A stretch of 6,099 nucleotides of DNA from Crocinitomicaceae bacterium. GTDB taxonomy: Bacteria > Bacteroidota > Bacteroidia > Flavobacteriales_D > Crocinitomicaceae. Under the pieces are notes generated by a model, which was not told where the DNA came from, did no database searches, and saw only the letters and a program-made list of their open reading frames with translations. Both the position numbers and the translations under genes were made by a program. The DNA is taken from positions 1 to 6,099 of the forward strand of contig DQTF01000013.1 of assembly GCA_015662935.1 (NCBI GenBank). The letters run 5' to 3'. Shown here in pieces: positions 3,638 to 6,099 of the stretch (its first letter is position 1; every line of letters begins with the position of its first letter).

Positions 3638-6099
3638 ATGAAAACTTCTACTACAATCAGTCTGTTTTTCTGTTTTTTAACTTTTAGTTTATTGGGTCAG
3701 CATGATCATCATGAAACAGAAAAATTATTTGAATCAATACCGTTGTTTCAATTTGAAATTGATTTAAAATTACCAAAAAATTACTTAGACAATCAACGAG
3801 CAATCGATTTAGTCGATGAAAGATATCAAACGTTTCATAATAGCATTGAAAATAGACAAATAAACGATGAGCATATCAGCGAAATTGATTTTCAGTTAGA
3901 ATATGAAATGTTACTATCTGAAACTAGAGAAGGAGTAGATTCAGTTTCAAAACTTCCGAGTCAACCTAATTATCCTACAACTAAGATGCTCAATGGACCT
4001 TGTGTAAATATGGATTTTGAACAAGGTGACCTTTCAGGTTGGACTTTAACGAGGGGGAATGTTGATGGTTCTGTTCCTTTTTCTTTTGTAGGTGAGTTTC
4101 CGGTTGGTCCTGGTCCTTACCATTCAATTTTTGGAGGAGGTGTTGATCCTGTTACTGGAATTTCGAGAGTAAATCCAATCAGTGGTGCATTCTCTGCTCG
4201 TTTAGGAAACGGAACAGGTGTTGGAGCAAGAGCAGCGAGAATGAAACAAACATTCTTGGTTGATCCAACTAATTATATGTTCACTTATAGTTACGCTGTT
4301 ATTTTTCAATCACCTGTTGGTCATGCTTTAAATCAGTTGCCTTATTTTACTGTTCGTGTTTTTGATTCTTCTGGCGCAAGTGTCCCTTGTGGAGAATATA
4401 CGGTTATCGCGGACGCAGCAAATGCATCAGGATATCAATCTACAACATGGGGTGGTTCAACTGTTTTATACAAAGATTGGACAACGGTTTTTGCGAATTT
4501 AAGTGCATACATAGGACAAAATGTGACGGTAGAATTTACTTCTGGAGATTGCTCATTAACAGGTCACTTTGGTTATGCCTACATTGATGCAAGTTGCGGA
4601 AACAGTCAAATCATTACTTCTTCAAGTACAATCTGTCAAGGTGATTCTGCAATCTTGACTGCTCCAGCAGGTGCGTCTTCATACTTGTGGAGCAATGGAG
4701 CAACGACACAAAGTACGACAGTTTATTCTGGCGGGACATACTCTTGTATTCTTACACCATTTGCTGGTGGAGGTTGTTCAATTACACTTGACATTACTAT
4801 CACAGAATATCCAAAACCTATCGCAAATTATTCTACGAATACATTAATTATCTGTCAGAATGATAGCGTTCATTTTACTGATTTATCAACCATTCCTTCT
4901 CCAGGTGTAATAACTGGTTATCGTTGGGATTTTGGTGATGGAATTGTGACACCTATTTCTTCAGGTTTAATATCAGGGGTTTCTAACACAACAGGAACAT
5001 ATCTTACACCAAGCCATCTTTATTCTATTGCAGGTAATTTTACGACACAACTATTTGTTCAATCTGCAGACGGATGTACAGATTCTATGACAATTAACGT
5101 ACTTGTTAATCCATCTCCGATTGTGGTTGCTGGTCCTGATGTAACAGTTTGTGAAGGAAATAATGTGACATTATCAGCAAGTGGTGCAAGTTCTTACATT
5201 TGGAACAATGGCGCGACTAATAATCTTCCATTTACACCGCCTGTAGGGACAACGATTTATACAGTAATTGGAACAAATGGTAATGGATGTTCAAATATGG
5301 ACAGTTTAATTGTTACGGTGAATCCTTCTCCGATTATACAAGCGAATGCTACTTTAACAACTTTATGCGCAGGTGAAAATCTTACGTTGACAGGCTCTGG
5401 AGGTGCATCTTATTCTTGGAATAATGGAGTGATTGATGGAGTTTCTTTTGTCCCACCTGTTGGAGCAACAAATTATGTGGTGACAGGAACAGATGCAAAT
5501 GGGTGTCAGAATGAGGACAGTATTACAGTAACTGTCAATTCATTGCCAGTTGTTGTAGCAGGAATTGATCAAATTGTTTGTGAAGGTGCTCAGGTTACTT
5601 TGTCTGCTTCAGGAGCAAGTTATTATTCTTGGGATAATGGAGTAACGAATAATGTTGGTTTCTATCCTTCTGTTGGAACAATAACTTATACAGTAATTGG
5701 TACCGATGCAAACGGATGTCAGAATACAGATAATGTAGATGTAACGGTGAATGCAAATCCAACTGTGCAAGCGAATGCAAATAACTCAATTGTTTGTGAT
5801 GGAGCATCTGTTATTCTTACAGGTTCAGGAGCAAGTTCTTATTCTTGGGACAATGGTGTGACAAACGGCCTTGCTTTTATTCCACCAGTTGGGGTGACGA
5901 CTTATACAGTGACGGGAACGGATGCTAATTATTGTTCAAATACAGACCAAATTAATATCACCGTAAATGCGCTACCAAATGTTGTTGCGGGTCCAGACCA
6001 AGAAGTATGTGATGGTGTTGCTGTTACGTTAGTTGCTTCTGGAGCAATCAATTATTCTTGGAATTTGGGAGTTACGAATGCGGTTACTTTCTATCCAAA
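3638..6099 (+). CDS. Large secreted multidomain protein with Ig-like and PKD repeats (partial at right edge)
   Basis: The frame is open from ATG 3638 to the window end, giving at least 820 residues with no stop. An in-frame TGA at 3617-3619, with no other ATG after it, fixes the start. Order: signal peptide (1 to about 21, MKTSTTISLFFCFLTFSLLG); a charged, cysteine-free segment (22-118) that I do not recognise; a beta-sandwich domain (about 119-320), opening with DFEQGDLSGW (126-135) and closing with GYAYIDASCG, resembling carbohydrate-binding/jelly-roll modules; a divergent Ig-like unit (about 323-392) with SYLWSNGA; a PKD domain (about 393-490) with YRWDFGDG (428-435) and HLYSIAGNFT (from 460); then Ig-like repeats from residue 494 to the edge. 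Each complete repeat has two cysteines (CEG-type and NGC-type) that could form a disulfide. Such proteins in Bacteroidota are usually exported, often by the type IX system with a C-terminal sorting domain; that end is not visible. An adhesin or surface-matrix role is likely but inferred. No enzyme motif is seen. Confidence 0.93.
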   Translation, partial: MKTSTTISLFFCFLTFSLLGQHDHHETEKLFESIPLFQFEIDLKLPKNYLDNQRAIDLVDERYQTFHNSIENRQINDEHISEIDFQLEYEMLLSETREGVDSVSKLPSQPNYPTTKMLNGPCVNMDFEQGDLSGWTLTRGNVDGSVPFSFVGEFPVGPGPYHSIFGGGVDPVTGISRVNPISGAFSARLGNGTGVGARAARMKQTFLVDPTNYMFTYSYAVIFQSPVGHALNQLPYFTVRVFDSSGASVPCGEYTVIADAANASGYQSTTWGGSTVLYKDWTTVFANLSAYIGQNVTVEFTSGDCSLTGHFGYAYIDASCGNSQIITSSSTICQGDSAILTAPAGASSYLWSNGATTQSTTVYSGGTYSCILTPFAGGGCSITLDITITEYPKPIANYSTNTLIICQNDSVHFTDLSTIPSPGVITGYRWDFGDGIVTPISSGLISGVSNTTGTYLTPSHLYSIAGNFTTQLFVQSADGCTDSMTINVLVNPSPIVVAGPDVTVCEGNNVTLSASGASSYIWNNGATNNLPFTPPVGTTIYTVIGTNGNGCSNMDSLIVTVNPSPIIQANATLTTLCAGENLTLTGSGGASYSWNNGVIDGVSFVPPVGATNYVVTGTDANGCQNEDSITVTVNSLPVVVAGIDQIVCEGAQVTLSASGASYYSWDNGVTNNVGFYPSVGTITYTVIGTDANGCQNTDNVDVTVNANPTVQANANNSIVCDGASVILTGSGASSYSWDNGVTNGLAFIPPVGVTTYTVTGTDANYCSNTDQINITVNALPNVVAGPDQEVCDGVAVTLVASGAINYSWNLGVTNAVTFYP
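5117..6099 (+). repeat. Array of Ig-like protein repeats alternating between two unit types (A 71 aa, B 72 aa)
   Basis: Unit boundaries set at the conserved proline are: A1 5117-5329 (213 bp), B1 5330-5545 (216 bp), A2 5546-5758 (213 bp), B2 5759-5974 (216 bp), and A3 5975 to the edge (partial). A units carry VVAGxD, a SASG-type turn (VASG in A3) and, where visible, TVIGT. B units carry QANA, TGSG and VVTGT or TVTGT. Core features shared by all complete units are CxG, W-[ND]-NG, F-x-P-x-VG and a late NGC or NYC. By hand count A1/A2 are about 65% identical, B1/B2 58%, A1/B1 52% and A2/B2 62%. The two complete dimers are both 429 bp. Codons differ freely between copies, so the duplications are not recent. 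Confidence 0.85.

Noticed and set aside
4387..4587. Plus-strand open frame of 66 codons
   Set aside because: It lies wholly inside the large secreted-protein gene in another frame, and its product is rich in Trp, Cys and Arg with no family resemblance. It is a shadow frame.
5595..5807. Minus-strand open frame of 70 codons rich in Leu, His, Tyr and Gln
   Set aside because: It is antisense to the Ig-like repeat array; the composition is what repeated Ser/Tyr/Asn codons give on the opposite strand. No promoter or start context supports it.
5117..6099. Repeat array as CRISPR or a transposon-derived tandem repeat
   Set aside because: Units are about 215 bp, in frame, diverged at DNA level and conserved as protein domains; there are no short identical repeats with spacers.

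Overview
The window looks like chromosomal DNA from an AT-rich member of the Bacteroidota, most likely Flavobacteriales (a Fluviicola/Crocinitomicaceae-like organism is my best guess). Three things point there: promoter boxes of the TAnnTTTG type upstream of genes, a LytS-type sensor kinase tail with Bacteroidota-style sequence, and a very large secreted protein built from Ig-like/PKD repeats of the kind these bacteria export. The exact genus is inference.

Layout. Positions 1-217 hold the 3' end of a sensor histidine kinase gene that begins outside the window. A small, very acidic lipoprotein gene (243-497) follows; its promoter overlaps the kinase 3' end and would give an almost leaderless transcript. 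A strong 15-bp hairpin terminator (514-545) closes this unit. A 518-residue cytoplasmic all-helical protein with TPR-like character (651-2207, plus strand) comes next. It runs head-on into thiL, thiamine-monophosphate kinase (3241-2204, minus strand), and the two stop codons share the palindrome TTAA. A non-coding stretch of about 400 bp (3242-3637) separates thiL from the next gene and holds a hairpin, a tandem 12-bp direct repeat and a perfect 14-bp palindrome. From 3638 to the right edge an uninterrupted frame of at least 820 codons encodes a secreted multidomain protein: signal peptide, charged segment, beta-sandwich domain, one Ig-like unit, one PKD domain, then an array of Ig-like repeats still running at the window edge. 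The array alternates between a 71-residue and a 72-residue unit type, so its true period is a 143-residue dimer.

The genes do not form an evident pathway. ThiL makes thiamine diphosphate in the cytoplasm; the kinase and lipoprotein suggest envelope sensing; the large protein is probably a surface or secreted adhesin-like product of the type IX secretion system, although its C-terminal sorting domain, if any, lies outside the window. I see no mobile element, CRISPR array, RNA gene or defence system. The points most worth a second look are the dimeric repeat architecture, the leaderless lipoprotein gene and the structured region upstream of the large protein.
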